A stretch of 64,000 nucleotides of DNA from Adiantum capillus-veneris (taxonomy: Eukaryota; Streptophyta; Polypodiopsida; Polypodiales; Pteridaceae): assembly GCA_014529385.2 (NCBI GenBank), contig CM043950.1, forward strand, positions 76,179,435 through 76,243,434, in the 5' to 3' direction. Of the stretch, positions 32,708-44,082 are shown one piece after another. The notes beneath the pieces were generated by a model. The model ran no database searches and was not told where the DNA came from. It was given only the letters and a program-made list of their open reading frames with translations. The position numbers were made by a program, and so were the translations under genes. The number at the start of each line of letters is the position of its first letter. Position 1 is the first letter of the stretch.

Positions 32708-33960
32708 CTAACATAGAAAATAGGATGAACTCGTGAGTGCTCTGGAAGAGCTAACTTATAGGCCACTTGACCTATACATTTGAGAATGGTAAACGCTCCA
32801 TAATAGCATGGTGAAAGTTTAGCAACTTTTCCCGTCGTCTTCAGACTTTCTGATTGCTCTGGAACTTTGAGGAAAACCTTGTCTCCTTCTTTTAAAGTAG
32901 CAAGACGTCAATGCTCATCTGCGTACTTCTTATATCGATCTTGAGCTTGCTTAACATTCTGTCGAGCAACTCAAATCATGTCAAAATGGTCGTGGAGAAA
33001 ATCCTTCGCTTGTTGTATCTTCTCCTTAGCCAACCCCATCGTAACGGGTGATCTAGGTTGATGAAATCCATACAAAAGCATAAATGGACTAAACCCTGTA
33101 GTCACATCCTTCGAACTATTATAAGCAAACTCCAATAAAGGTAAGTAGTCTTCCCAATTGGTTTGATTCTTGCTACTAACATATGCTCGTAGCATATCCT
33201 CTAGCACTTGATTCACTCTTTCTATTTGACCATCCGTTTCTGGATGATCAGTCATACTTAGATTAAGTTTAGTTTCCAACTTTTGGAGCACAACTCTCCA
33301 GAAGTGATTATCGAACTTTTGATCTCTGTCACTAATGATACTAGCTGGAAGACCATAGAGTCTATATATATGCTCTACAAAAAGCCATGCTAATTCTGGT
33401 GTCTTAAACGTAGTCTTAGTGGGAACGAATCAACCCATATTTGTGAAATGGTCTACAATTACCCAAATGGTATCATGGCCACGATTTGTAGTAGGTAGTC
33501 CTACTACAAAATCTATAGAGATACTCTCCCACTTACCTTGTGGAATCTGTAAAGGATGTAAAAGGCCTCCTACCTTGAGGCGCTCTGCCTTATTAAGTTG
33601 GCACTGTTGGAAGTTAAGTACGTACTCTTGAACATCATGATGTAAGCCTTGCCAATAAAATTGCCGTCGAACTAAGGCATACGTCTTATGGATACCTGGA
33701 TGACCAGCACTTGGACTATCGTGACACTCAAATAAGATTTGGTGTCTAGTTTGTAAGTCCTTTGGCACACATACTCTACCTTTGTGGAGTAAGTAGCCAT
33801 CATGAATGGAAAAATTCTTCCATCGCTTAAGCTCTTCCTAAGTAGGGGTGGAGCTCTATGTGTTGGAGTTTCTATCTGCGCGTGCAAAGACATGTTGATC
33901 TGGCTGTTCAGAGACATGTGAGTGTGAGGATCCCTTTTTAAAACTGCACTCCACACTTTA
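32708..33960 (-). pseudogene. Ch integrase (N-terminal and core)
   Basis: 33430-33768 holds the zinc-binding region (CHDSPSAGHPGIHKTYALVR, then NFQQCQ, where the first Cys of the usual pair is Phe) and the core start ISIDFVVGLPTTNRGHDTI. 33290-33400 contains a SDRDQKF-like second Asp region. 32971-33291 has the ETDGQIERVNQVLEDMLRAY block with the catalytic Glu. 32708-32900 gives AYKLALPEHSRVHPIFYVS. Frames are broken. T3 is inserted after the VHPIFYVSR segment and the chromodomain follows on its far side. Confidence 0.88.
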
Positions 33961-34600
33961 GCATACGAGTGATCTTGTGCACACTTGCCACGTAATGACT
34001 CCAAAAGTCCACTCTTTAGTTCCATGAAAGCAAGTGAATTAATATGAGGCATTCGACTTAGTGCATCCGCTACTACATTATATCGCCCCTTGCGATATCG
34101 TAGCTTACAATCATAATCTTGAAGGATTTCTGCCCATCTAGCTTTACGGCCCTTCAAGTCTGTTTGAGTAGTAAACCATTTGATACTCTCATGGTCAAAA
34201 ACTACTTCAAACTCAGCACCATATAAATAGTGTCGCCACTTTCATAAAGCATGAATTATGGCATAGAGCTCTCTCTCATAGACATAATAATTATGTTGAG
34301 CTCTATCTACATTTTTAATTTCAAAGGCTATAAGTCTTCCCTCCTGGAGAAGTACCGCACCAGTGGCTTTATCATTAGCATAAGTCTCTACCACAAACGA
34401 CTTAAGTGGGTCGACAATTGCTAGGATGGGAGCAGTGGTCATAGCTACCTTGAGCTGTTCGAAACTGCGTTTTTGGGCTTCTTCCCAAGAAAAGGTCTTA
34501 CCTTTTGATTTAAGTTGATCCATCATAGGAACAATGATTTTGGCATAGTCACGGATATACTGTCGATAAAATCCAGCCATGCCTCAAAGTATTTGAAGCT
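33961..34600 (-). pseudogene. Ch RNase H
   Basis: 34242-34580 encodes the RT-RNase H linker (MAGFYRQYIRDYAKI, FSWEEAQKRSFEQLK) and the RNase H start (DKATGAVLLQEGRLIAFE). 34000-34157 encodes the distal part (RYRKGRYNVVADALSRMP). A stop lies between them at about 34240, in the stretch after YAIIHAL. Confidence 0.88.
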
Positions 34601-35400
34601 CCTCAACCGTGTTGGGATGTGGCCATCGAAGAATGGCAGCGACCTTCGTAGTGTCCATCTTGATGCCAAAATAAGAGATCACATGACCGAGGTAATGTAT
34701 CTCTATTTTAAAGAAATCGCACTTGCTTTGCTATTCAAACACTAATCGTAAGTGTTCTATGTGTTCATCTTCAGTCTTACTGTAAATGAGAATATCATTA
34801 AGGAAGACCACAACAAATTTTCCAAGATAGGGACGTAAGACACTATCCATGAGTGTCATAAATGTAGCTGGAGCATTGGTTAGACCAAAAGGCATAACCA
34901 AAAATTCAAAATGCCCGAACCGTGTTCTAAAGGAAGTTTTGGAGATATCTTGCAGTAGGATACGTACATGGTGGTATCCTGAACAAAGATCTATCTTTGT
35001 ATAGTATCTTGCCCCGTGGAGTTGATCAAATAACTCATCCACTCGAGGCAGAGGATACTTGTTCTTGATGGTTATCGCATTTAATCCGCGATAATCTACG
35101 CACATGCGCATAGTACCATCTTTCTTTTTTACCAATAGAATTGGTGATGCCCAAGGCAAAGTGCTAGGTCTAATGAAACCACGAGCGAGGTAGTCAGCCA
35201 ACTGACTCTCAATCTCCTTGGCTTCTTTAACACTCATACAATAAGGTGGTTTACTCACCAGTTTAGTGTCTGGCAAGACATCTATGCCATGCTGCACATC
35301 ACGTGTAGGGGGTAAACCCGGTGGTAAATCACTTGAGAAGACATCGCTATACTCCGTGAGTAAGTGATTCAGCTTTTGCCGTGCAAAAGGAGAAAGTAAA
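34601..35400 (-). pseudogene. Ch reverse transcriptase, catalytic Asp lost
   Basis: 34731-35297 encodes the conserved blocks in order: [70 protein letters not shown] and [12 protein letters not shown]. The FxDD catalytic motif reads FLND: the first Asp codon is AAT at 34798-34800, so the enzyme should be inactive even apart from the stops. Confidence 0.92.
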
Positions 35401-36618
35401 CTAGAGTTATGCTGGGATGGAGAATATTGTAATTCCTATAATGTTCGTTTTGCAACAGTTGCACGTTGCTCTATAGAATTAAAATTGAGAGCACTTTGCT
35501 TGTTAGATTTGTTACCACTTTGTTTATCAATAGAATTCATTGCACTTTGCATACCATTACTAGAATTCACCGCACTTTGCTCTTGGGAATTCACAAGACG
35601 TGGAGACAAGCAGTAACACAAAAAGACTTCATCTATTAAACTTGCTTTTTGCAAAATAGAAATCTCGGCTGCACATATAAGAGGTACAGATGGTATATTT
35701 TTCTCACCAAGAAAAAGCACATGTTTACAATTGGCCATAAAGGATAAGGACTTGGGTTCATAACTAGTGTGCAATGTGTTTTCTAAACCATGCAGCCAGT
35801 CTTATAACTACATCAGCACGGTCCATGTCCATAACTTGGAAGTCAAGGGTCATCGTATGATCTTGAACAATAAGCTCATCCCCTTGAACTACCGTGTTCC
35901 ATACTTCTTTATCATTCCCAGGCATCTGCTCCATCGCATACTTGTGAGAGTAGGGAGTCTGTGTAAGCTTCAATTTCTTGACTAGCTTATAGTTCAAGAA
36001 GTTATGAGTTGCACCATCATCCACTAAAATACGAACACTTTGTCTGTTAATAGTGCCATGCATGCGAATCAAATCATGGGGGCCAAAGGTGGGCTTCCAC
36101 ATTGAAGCAGACACACAACACTTGTGCTTTTATTCCATATGAAGAACCTCTACAGCACAATACTTAGGAGATGAATCTAATGTGAGGCGTTGCACCGTGT
36201 GCATGGCCTTTTCTTTGCCTTGCAAAAGAGGACAATCTTTCTTGTTATGTTGGTCCAGAAGACATCTAAAACACATTGTGTTTCTTTGCACGCTCAAAAT
36301 CAGCAGTGCTGAGAGACCCACGTGGAGTATCTCGTGATTGCTTAGGCTTCTTAGCCTCTTGTGGGCGTGGAGAGGTAGATTGTCTCTTATTCCTCTTGGA
36401 ACGTGTGGGAGATCTACCTCGCCATTGGCTCTTAGCCACATTTCTCTTAGCAAAAGTATTCTTAGAGTAGGGAATATTTCCTTTCCTCTCTTGGTCATCA
36501 ACATATCTTTGTGCATGACTAATGGCTTCTCCCAAAGTTTTTGGATGTTGAGTCTTAACATGAAGATGACAGTCTTTGTCAAGACCCCTATTAAAACCTC
36601 GTATCTTTTGGAATTCAT
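35401..36618 (-). pseudogene. Ch protease and gag zinc knuckle
   Basis: 35764-36114 encodes the retropepsin with ILVDDGATHNFLNYKLVKKL (usual DSGATHNF, Asp in place of Ser). 36130-36618 contains CFRCLLDQHNKKDC, a CX2CX4HX4C zinc knuckle. An overlapping frame at 36266-36535 carries the basic gag tail (RSPTRSKRNKRQS). 35436-35774 is the protease-RT linker, with Asn/Ser/Gln-rich repeats around SAVNS and SAMNS. Confidence 0.85.
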
Positions 36619-37348
36619 CTAGACCTTCTAGTTTTAATATGATTTCCTGATGCTTTGAAAGGTACTATGTGAGAGAGAGACCAGGCATGCGACATGCATC
36701 CCATGCTAACCAATTCTTATCTTCTTCATTGGAGTCCAAAAAGTCTTTGGAGAAAGAAGCTTGAAATGCAGCCCAAGACGGAGGACGAGCATCTATTGGA
36801 AATGTCATCCACGACTTATAAGCCTTGCCTTTAAGAGATAGACTTGTTTCCACAGCCGTCTTTATATCCGGGGTGTGTCTCAATCTATGAATATCACTCT
36901 ATTTGTGTAAGAACGTATTGACCGCATCCTTGTTGCGATCATGCTCTTCCCTGTGAAACTCAGGAATGGTGATATTCTTAAGTAATGCATTGCTACCTTT
37001 TGCATCTTCTACAACACTTGTCTCTTGGACTCTTTGAGTCATGCGAGCTTGGTTCCCTTGAACCGTGCCACTTGTGGCTCCTTGAGTTGTCTGTGAATTC
37101 ATAAATGTCACAAGTAACTCTGTAAGATTGGTAACATTTGCATTGAGTGCAGAGAGGTTTCTTTCAAGTACGCTTTGACGACTTTCCAAAGTCTTGAAAG
37201 AAGCCATATCTACAAGCCCATGATCTCCTAGATCATCATCATCATGCATATTAGTGTCAGCAGCACCCGTGGTGCCCTGATTTTGATCTACGTGCTCAAA
37301 ATCAAACGTGTGTGTAGGTGGGATATCCTCACTGGCCATGGTAAACAC
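36619..37348 (-). pseudogene. Ch gag
   Basis: Starts at 37348 (MFTMASEDIPPTHTF) or at the inner ATG (MASED). Residues 40-100 are Asp-rich and then coiled-coil-like (LESRQSVLERNLSALNANVT). A stop follows at 36899-36901. The capsid core continues (SLSLKGKAYKSWMTFPIDAR, AAFQASFSKDFLDSNEEDKN) to another stop near 36665. Confidence 0.82.
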
Positions 37349-38031
37349 ACACTAATGCAAAGAGAGAAAACTTCTACCTTGAAAAATTGAAGTCTTTGTG
37401 TTTTGTATGCTCCACGATTTGCGTTGCATGCGAACCACGCTTTGCGAAAAGTTGAGCACTTCACTTGTCGTTCCTTGTAAGAACACTTTTGATGATTCTT
37501 CACAAAAATGCGTCGTTTTTGTGAAGGCTTTTTTTCACTTTGAAGATACCTCCTTGAGGAAAAAAAAAATGGAGGAAAACTTGCCTTCCTCCAAGAAGTG
37601 AAAAGGAAGCGTGGAGCTACTTCCTTGAAGTTTAAAGCTTTTCCTTTCCTTCTATTTTCCTTTCAACACAAGTAGACTATCTTTCCTTGTTATACACAAC
37701 AAGGGGCAATAGCTTGATGATAAAATGTTGGCCTCTTACCCTCATGGGGTGGGTTCAACCCTTCTTCATGCAAGGGTTAAGCGGGCCTTCCTATGCACGC
37801 AGCCAACGGCGCCAACGAAAGCCTTCGCAGCCTCGGCGTCATCATCCGCCTTGGTGATGCGCTGTGGGGGCACGTAGGTTGGCTGTCGCTGTTTGTCCAC
37901 ACGCTACTCGCACAGAAAACTTTACTTGTCTTCTTTCTGCTGCACAGCGGGGACATCGCTGTCTGGAGAACGTGGGGGAGAAGCAGGGCATTGCACGCAC
38001 ATGCAAGCCGCTTTTAGTCTCCTCCCAAAAA
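37349..38031. other. Ch leader, possibly with a foreign insert
   Basis: AT-rich near gag. 37680-38030 is clearly GC-richer and has a plus-strand tRNA-like start (see 37703-37765), so an insertion into the leader is possible. Confidence 0.4.
37703..37765 (+). repeat. tRNA-like (SINE-head-like) segment
   Basis: An A-box-like TAGCTTGATGA (37710-37720) and a B-box-like GGTTCAACCC (37752-37761) have tRNA-like spacing. No acceptor stem is visible, so not a tRNA gene. Confidence 0.35.
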
Positions 38032-38045
38032 TAGCTCAGATACCA
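38032..38045 (-). other. Ch primer-binding site
   Basis: The minus strand reads TGGTATCTGAGCTA one base after the 5' LTR. It is an initiator-Met-type site with one change (TCT for TCA). Confidence 0.8.
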
Positions 38046-38046
38046 G

Positions 38047-38169
38047 TGAAAGGGCGGTGGTAATGCGTGTGCTAGTCTCCACCAAACCGTGCTATCTTAT
38101 AGCCTCCCCCAAGCGTACACAGTGTCCGGCCGTGCCCATGGCCTTGCCCATAGGACCCATGTCCTTACA
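38047..38169 (-). repeat. Ch 5' LTR
   Basis: 123 bp with a handful of differences from 27623-27745. TSD TAGAG follows at 38170-38174. Confidence 0.92.
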
Positions 38170-38180
38170 TAGAGTTTACC
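38170..38180 (-). mobile_element. stub of Tat copy T2
   Basis: TAGAGTTTACC continues the T2 integrase sequence exactly as in T1 (about 52028-52038), then similarity stops. The rest of T2 has been deleted. Confidence 0.75.
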
Positions 38181-38199
38181 TAGAATGTATCTAAATGCT

Positions 38200-38717
38200 T
38201 AGCAATGATGCCCCAATACCCCGCATATGCTTAGTTTTTTATTAAAAGTGTAAATTTCTAGTTATGATAAAATTAGGCCACGAGTCGGCGACTCCAAAAG
38301 CTACGAAATACTGTGATTTATTTACATCAATACGTAGAGCTCTTACCTACAGTTGCAATGCAACAAACGTGTCTGCAATGTGACAATCGGGGAGGGAGTA
38401 GGAAGCGCGAGAAGGAGAGGAGTGAGCGTCGTTAGCACACGTTGTGTATTTCTTATCCAAAAACATAATAAAATCTTTACAAAGTTGGCTTTTATACCTT
38501 AGCCAAGGTTTTTGGGTGGTCAAAACTAATAATTTAGAGTTTTACCAAAGCTGGGTAATGACTAGCTGATACAATCTAGAAGCTTGTAGCCCTGGCTCAT
38601 TAATTACAGAGTTTATCAGAGAAAATAGGAGTTACAATATTTCCAATTTATCAAAATAATAGGTGTTTTACAAAGAGAACTCCGAAAAATGGTATCCGTG
38701 TTAGCTTGCTGCTAACA
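38200..38717 (-). repeat. LTR of gag-like element B (left edge approximate)
   Basis: Ends at ...GCTTGCTGCTAACA, followed at 38718-38730 by TTCTCCCCCTTCT, a minus-strand polypurine tract next to TGTTAGCAGC. Its body resembles 20.7-21.16 kb. The last 17 bases are an inverted repeat, GTTAGC/GCTAAC. Confidence 0.6.
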
Positions 38718-38756
38718 TTCTCCCCCTTCTCGGTTGTGTCGTCCCTTAACACAGCT

Positions 38757-41261
38757 TTATGGGCTGAAATAATCTTCAGGTTGACGGCTGGCCAGGCGGT
38801 CTTTAAGCGCATTCAGTGCCTTCTGGTATCTGATTTTTCTTTCTTTATCTGGCACTTGCAAAAAATGCATGGTCACCCTGTTCATCAGCTCTACCATTGA
38901 GTAGCCTACAAATCTTGAGGTAAGGTTGATGATCATCGGTGCAAATATCTTCATTTTCCAGGTGAAGAATCCCGTGTAGAAAGCTTCCTCAAATGCCAAT
39001 ATTGCTTGATGGTAAGAATATACATCTGGCATAGAAGCTGTAAGACTTCTTCTGAAGATTGCCCACTCAAATCATAGCACAAGCCTTTGTTACCTTCTAA
39101 AAATGACATCCATGGGGCTCCTACTTGCTCAGGTTTATTAAAAACTTGGATGCATGTGAGCAACATTCTGCAGATTTTAAATAGCATTGTGCAGGAGAGA
39201 TCCAGTATACTTTTGAAAAAAGACATGGCGCCCATTAGGGTTTTCACCATGTATTTGTCTGTTCCTTGTCCTTTCTCTGGAGCTGACAGTCTGGGGTAGT
39301 TCAACCAGGTTGGCCATTTCTTTGTCAGTGCCTCATGCTCTTGTCATGTCCTTACTCTAGGTACCGGACAGAAAGTGGGATCTCTTTGCAGGGCTGCAGG
39401 TGCTCTTGTGAACAAAATCAAATACCTCGGATTCTTGTTCAACCAGCTTAACCTCCACTTTGGGTGGTCTTTATCTGCGCCATGTGATTGCATGTCTTTG
39501 TAGAGGAGCTCTTTTACCTGTAGTAGCTCCACTTCTATGAGAGGGTATGGTAGGGATTGCTGATGCCATTGCGCATTGATCTGATTGGGAGTGAGTTGAG
39601 TGACGTTGACAGAGTGTATCGTGGCTTTCCACTACTCATCCACCTCTTGGATTATCTTCTCTTTCAGTGCATCCTCCTTAGATTTTGATAGCTGGAACAT
39701 AGGCACTGTGTGTGCATCTGTGATGTTAATCTAAAAATCGTCTTCACCACTCGGCTCTGCCATGGATTGTGTCTCCAACTCAGCAAATGAGACCGAGGGT
39801 ATATCTATCTACGGCAGCTCTGAAGTGAGGAGCTGGTTAACTCTCTTGAGCTTCCTAGATGCTTCTTCTGTGTCCTTCAGCTTGAGGGCTTCGACTTCTT
39901 GGTACATGTTTTCCAAAGTCTCTGTCGGATCTTCAGTCTCTTTTCTCGTGTGATGCTTCGTTCTTGGGCCTTTAAGTCTGCTAGGCACCCATTTCTGAGG
40001 GTCCTTCCCTTGTGCTTGTCGACTGCACTGGTCGGCATGTTTTTCTCTTTCAAAGCAAGCTTGTTTCTGCTTCTTCTCGCTCTCTTCTCCTCGTTATCAG
40101 AGCTCTCGCTGATATGCCTTTTAGGCGAGCTTTCAACTAATTCTTCATCTGATTTATAAGATCTCTTTCCTAACCTTGTAGCTCTCGGAGACGGTTGTGC
40201 TGCCAATATCCATGTGTTTTGGTCAAGGGGCAGGTGGTAGATTGTCGACCATGCCGATGGCATGGTATGCTATCCTTGTCAAGACTTCGGGCGCACCCAA
40301 GTAAGTTATCTTGCCTTCTTTCTTGGTGCCCTTCAAGGTGGTCAGGACCCCGGGGTGGTCACTTTTTAGAATGTGTATGATATCACGTGAGTTAACCGGA
40401 AAGGATTATTAAAAGACCAAAATGTATAAAAATGTATACATACATAGGGGGGTGGGGGTTTTTTAAATAGGCTCACAGTGTAAGTATAGTATGTATATTG
40501 AGGTATTATTAATTACCTCTTGAACGCACGTGATATAAGGGTCTTTTGATAAGTGACTGCCCTGGGGTCAGGACATACTGAGCGTGGTCCATTGGTTTCC
40601 TGGTTGTTGACTTTAAAACTTGTGTGAATGTGGTGGCAACCACGTGATTTGGCGTGGTGTACCTTGATGGCCTTTTTGCCAAGAAATGGAAGTATTGATG
40701 GTATAACATGGCTGGCTCTTCCATCTGTTTGTGAATCAAATCTGCAAAGGGGGCTGCCACGGTCTCTTTGGTAAAAGTTCCTGCTGTTTTCTTGTCCCTT
40801 GCTCGCATGGTCATTCCTTCTGTAGGCAGTTTGAGTGCCTCTTCCATTATATCTCTAGTTATGACCACTTTGACCTTGTTTCTCTGAGTGTCTGAAATTT
40901 GGGCCGTTCCATCCTCTTTAATTGTGGACAAAAGCTCCTAAGCTTTCAAAAAATCCACTCCGTAAGGCTCCTGTTAATAAAAGTCTCTGACTCCAAGCCT
41001 GCGGTTGGCTTCTTTGGTCTCTGGCTTTGCGGAAACATCATATAATTCCTTGGGTAGGAGTTGCAACTCCACCTGATGCCCCTCTTCACTCTTGAATTTG
41101 CCGTCGCTGAAGAGTGTAGTGTGATATTCTTCTGGCTGTTCTTTGGAGAGGTATGTTGCCTTGGCTGCTTTGACTGAATCGGGGTCTAGTTGATATGCGG
41201 GAAGTTCTTGCAACTTCTCCTTTTGGTTGAGCTTCTTCCTGGTCCTCTTTGCTGCTTGCAT
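38757..41261 (-). pseudogene. gag-like protein, copy B
   Basis: Open pieces in order on the minus strand: 41261-40974 (MQAAKRTRKKLNQKEK), 40931-40509 (KVKVVITRDIMEEALKLPTE, MLYHQYFHFLAKRPSRYTTP), 40263-39877 (very basic and Glu/Ser-rich: RSYKSDEELVESSPKRHISE), 39532-39344, 39304-38951 and 39032-38757 (AFEEAFYTGFFTWKMKIFAP). The KVVIT ... KLP block and the Y-x-F ... YT ... TF block match copies A and C. B is more complete, extending about 500 codons beyond that region. The pieces may be separated by frameshifts or introns. A polypurine tract and LTR follow directly. Inferred capsid-like; family not recognised. Confidence 0.5.
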
Positions 41262-42350
41262 GGATCCTGTTCAATGAATAGAGTGCAAAGTTAGCAGATT
41301 TGATAGAATTTTCTTTCAAATGTCCTTTAGTCTAAAATGCTGACAATTTTGGTCCAATTTGCTTCAAATCAGTTTTTGAACAAGCATACATGCATAAAAA
41401 CATGCTAGGAACAAAACTGTAAAGTTAAAACAAATTTTTACAACCAAAGTAAATAATGGCGATTATTTACAGATGAGTAATTTTTCAACTTTTTGCAAAC
41501 TCATAGGCTTGAAGTATATACCAAATACATACTCTGAGTGAAATATGGGCTCATTTGGATTCATAGGGTGAAAATGGTACCAGATTTTGGCTTTGGGTCT
41601 GTAAAACTAAAACAGTAGTAGATATAAAAGAAATTTGAGATTTTGAGCTCCAAATTGGTTCAAACTTGGCTAGTGGGCTTAACAAATCATGTACCTTGGA
41701 TGTATGATGGAAAAATATCAAAACTCCCCAATTTTGGCTAGAAAGTAAATAATCGTGATTATTAACTTTTCTTCCCAAATTAACATTTTTTGGTACAAAC
41801 TGGTTCTAGGCATTGTATAGACCCCGTGTATAAGATATGAGGTGATTTGGATCAAGAAATGTTGTCCATAACCCAAAAATTGGCTTGCAAAGACTTCTTT
41901 GCGTTTTTTGACAATTTTGCAAGTAATGGGTGCTCATTTTGGCTCATACTTGATTTTTGGCATGTAATAGGTGTGTACACATGATAGGTGAGGTGATGGG
42001 ACAATTTCCAAGCAAAAATGATGCAAAAGTAAATAATCATGATTATTTACGACAGTGACAAATTCTTTGCAAAGCTTACAAATTTTGACATAGACATATT
42101 CTATACACCTAAAACAAGTCCTAAATTGAATTTGGTCAAGTTTGGTCATACCAGCATCACTTTGTGCTTTGTCGACTCTGAAATCACCATTTTTTGTGAC
42201 TACACTACCTGTTGGGTTGGTCAGTCAACTTTGAGGCTTTGGACTTGTCCGCAACATATTCGTGAAGCAACTCATCCAATTCTGGCTCATTTGGAGTCAG
42301 TTTTACCCCGTAGGTGGAATTTGATGCTTTGTAACCTTCGAGCTATTTTC
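41262..42350. repeat. leader of element B: degenerate tandem of about 290 bp
   Basis: GTAAATAAT-NNN-GATTATTTAC-type palindromes occur at 41449-41470, 41745-41766 and 42029-42050 (the last perfect over 22 bp), spaced 296 and 284 bp. Surrounding phrases also recur (CAATTTTGG, TTTGGATC or TTTGGATT). No frame is supported. Confidence 0.5.
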
Positions 42351-44082
42351 TGCTTTTCGAGGGCTTTGCTTGATTCATTTCACTAAACCATTCATATACA
42401 TTGTATATGAACCTCGTAGGCAAGCTATCTGTGGAGTCAGATTGGAATTCTGGCATTTGCCAAAAACCTAGCTTTTCTACTAGGGACCCCCTTGACCCAT
42501 GCCGAATGGTCAACTGATGATGTGGAAAGGTTCTATTATATTAGGGCATGCTATGGTTCAAATCCCATCTGATTTGGTTGAGCTGACAGGCCGCTATGGT
42601 GAGTTTTTGGTCATAAGTCTTTGTGTACTGCTCGGTCTCTAGGGTTTTTTCTAGGGCTTTAGACTAGCTACCGGTCGTACAAAATGGATCATTGATGAGT
42701 AAAGAACTTACCCCTCATGTATTGTGTGAGATGGCGCTGAAAACGGTCAACTGTGCGCTCCGGAAAAGTCACAAGAAAGAGGTCGAAATCTCTCTCTACA
42801 AAAGCTACAAGTAGAAATGAGGTGGTTTTAGCCTACCTTGGATATCTATACCCGGACTTCCCTAACCAGTTTTCCCTAGATTCCTCTGTTAGTCCTATTA
42901 GGCTGTGAAATTTATGTTAGACTCAAAAATTCCCCTGATCGGATTTCTGTAGCTCATTCTGCAAGAATTTTGCAAAAGTAGGCTTGATCGCCTAATTTAG
43001 GCTATCTGCTTCCATCTTCTGATTTCATTGAAATTTTTGTGCTTGTTCACCTTGTATTTCTGATCACCATCATGTCTTCCCCTTTTCTATCTGAGTTTCC
43101 CTGCTATTTATTATTAATTTTTGACCTGTTTATTTTAAAAAATCAAAGAAAATAGCAAAATGCTCTAAAAAAGTAAAGTGAAAGTCCAATAATTAAGAAT
43201 ATCCATTGAAAAACACATCTTTATTGTTTTTTGTTGGAATTTTCTATTTTTAAGCCTTATTATCAATAGAAATGATAAAAAATATCTAAAAAAGGATAGT
43301 ATATACACTATTTATACTCATCGGGGAGATATTATCAATGGATTTTCCCTTGATGATGAATTATAAGGGCATTATTAAGTAATTTTGCAAAAAAATCATA
43401 CGTTAACATCGAACTTTTTCCTCCGTCTTCAAACATTGCCCTTAATTAATTACTTAGTACTTAGTGCCCTTCCACCCCTCCTAGATGGCGTTCTCCGGGA
43501 CCACTGTGTGCATGGGTTGAACAATCGTGTTTATGCATAGCCGTGGTGAGCTCTACCATGCTTTAAAGATCAATGCAATTCAAACCATTATGCTGTGCAA
43601 GATCTGGGTCTTCAATAATTAACTCAAGGGTTTCTGATGTCGAGGTTTGCTGATGATGTCTTCCAAAGAGAAAATCTTGTAGCTTGTGTGCTCTCTATTT
43701 AATTGTACCATCACGATTCTTTAGTACACCGATTGCTTGAGATGTTGGTAGCACTTTTGGCTATTTTTGAGCTTTTTTTTCCATTGGTAGCTTGGTCTGC
43801 TTGGTGTTGTATGGTGTGGTGGAGTCTTTTGAGACTTAACTCGCCATTGCTTGATTGGTTTACAGTATGTGGAGAAGATAAGTGCTCTTTTTTGTTCCAA
43901 ACCATCTTCATATTAGGTTCCTTTCTCAGAGATGCTTGTCTCTATGTTTTAACCCTTGGAGCCTTCATTTGTTTTGTCGGTGAAGTTTTAGGCACCCAAA
44001 TTTGTGTTGGCTTATAATTAAGCTGTGCTTTTGGTACCCAAATTTATCTGACCGCTTGCATGCTACTTGTAGCATTTGCTAG
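42351..44082. other. no gene recognised; should hold the 3' end of G
   Basis: By position the 3' LTR of element G should be here, but its partner lies beyond 64 kb and I cannot define it. A 104-codon plus-strand frame (43703-44017) is hydrophobic and not convincing. Confidence 0.3.

Larger units (their letters stand above)
27623..38169 (-). mobile_element. Ty3/gypsy chromovirus (Ch) with 123-bp LTRs, TSD TAGAG
   Basis: Identical-length LTRs at 27623-27745 and 38047-38169 (TGAAAGGGCGG ... TCCTTACA) are flanked by TAGAG at 27618-27622 and 38170-38174. The primer site is beside the right LTR and the polypurine tract beside the left, so it reads leftward. It lies inside the T2 integrase gene; the T1 counterpart has an uninterrupted ACTAGAATGTAGAGTTTACC there. 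Gag, protease, RT, RNase H, integrase and chromodomain are all recognisable but broken by stops, and T3 is inserted at 28026-32703. Confidence 0.93.

Noticed and set aside
24035-38185. Target duplication for Tat copy T2
   Set aside because: Left flank is GCTAG, but the 5' end of T2 is deleted after 38180, so no partner can be identified.
43703-44017. 104-codon hydrophobic plus-strand frame
   Set aside because: No conserved motif; opposite strand of G 3' region; composition reflects T-rich DNA.
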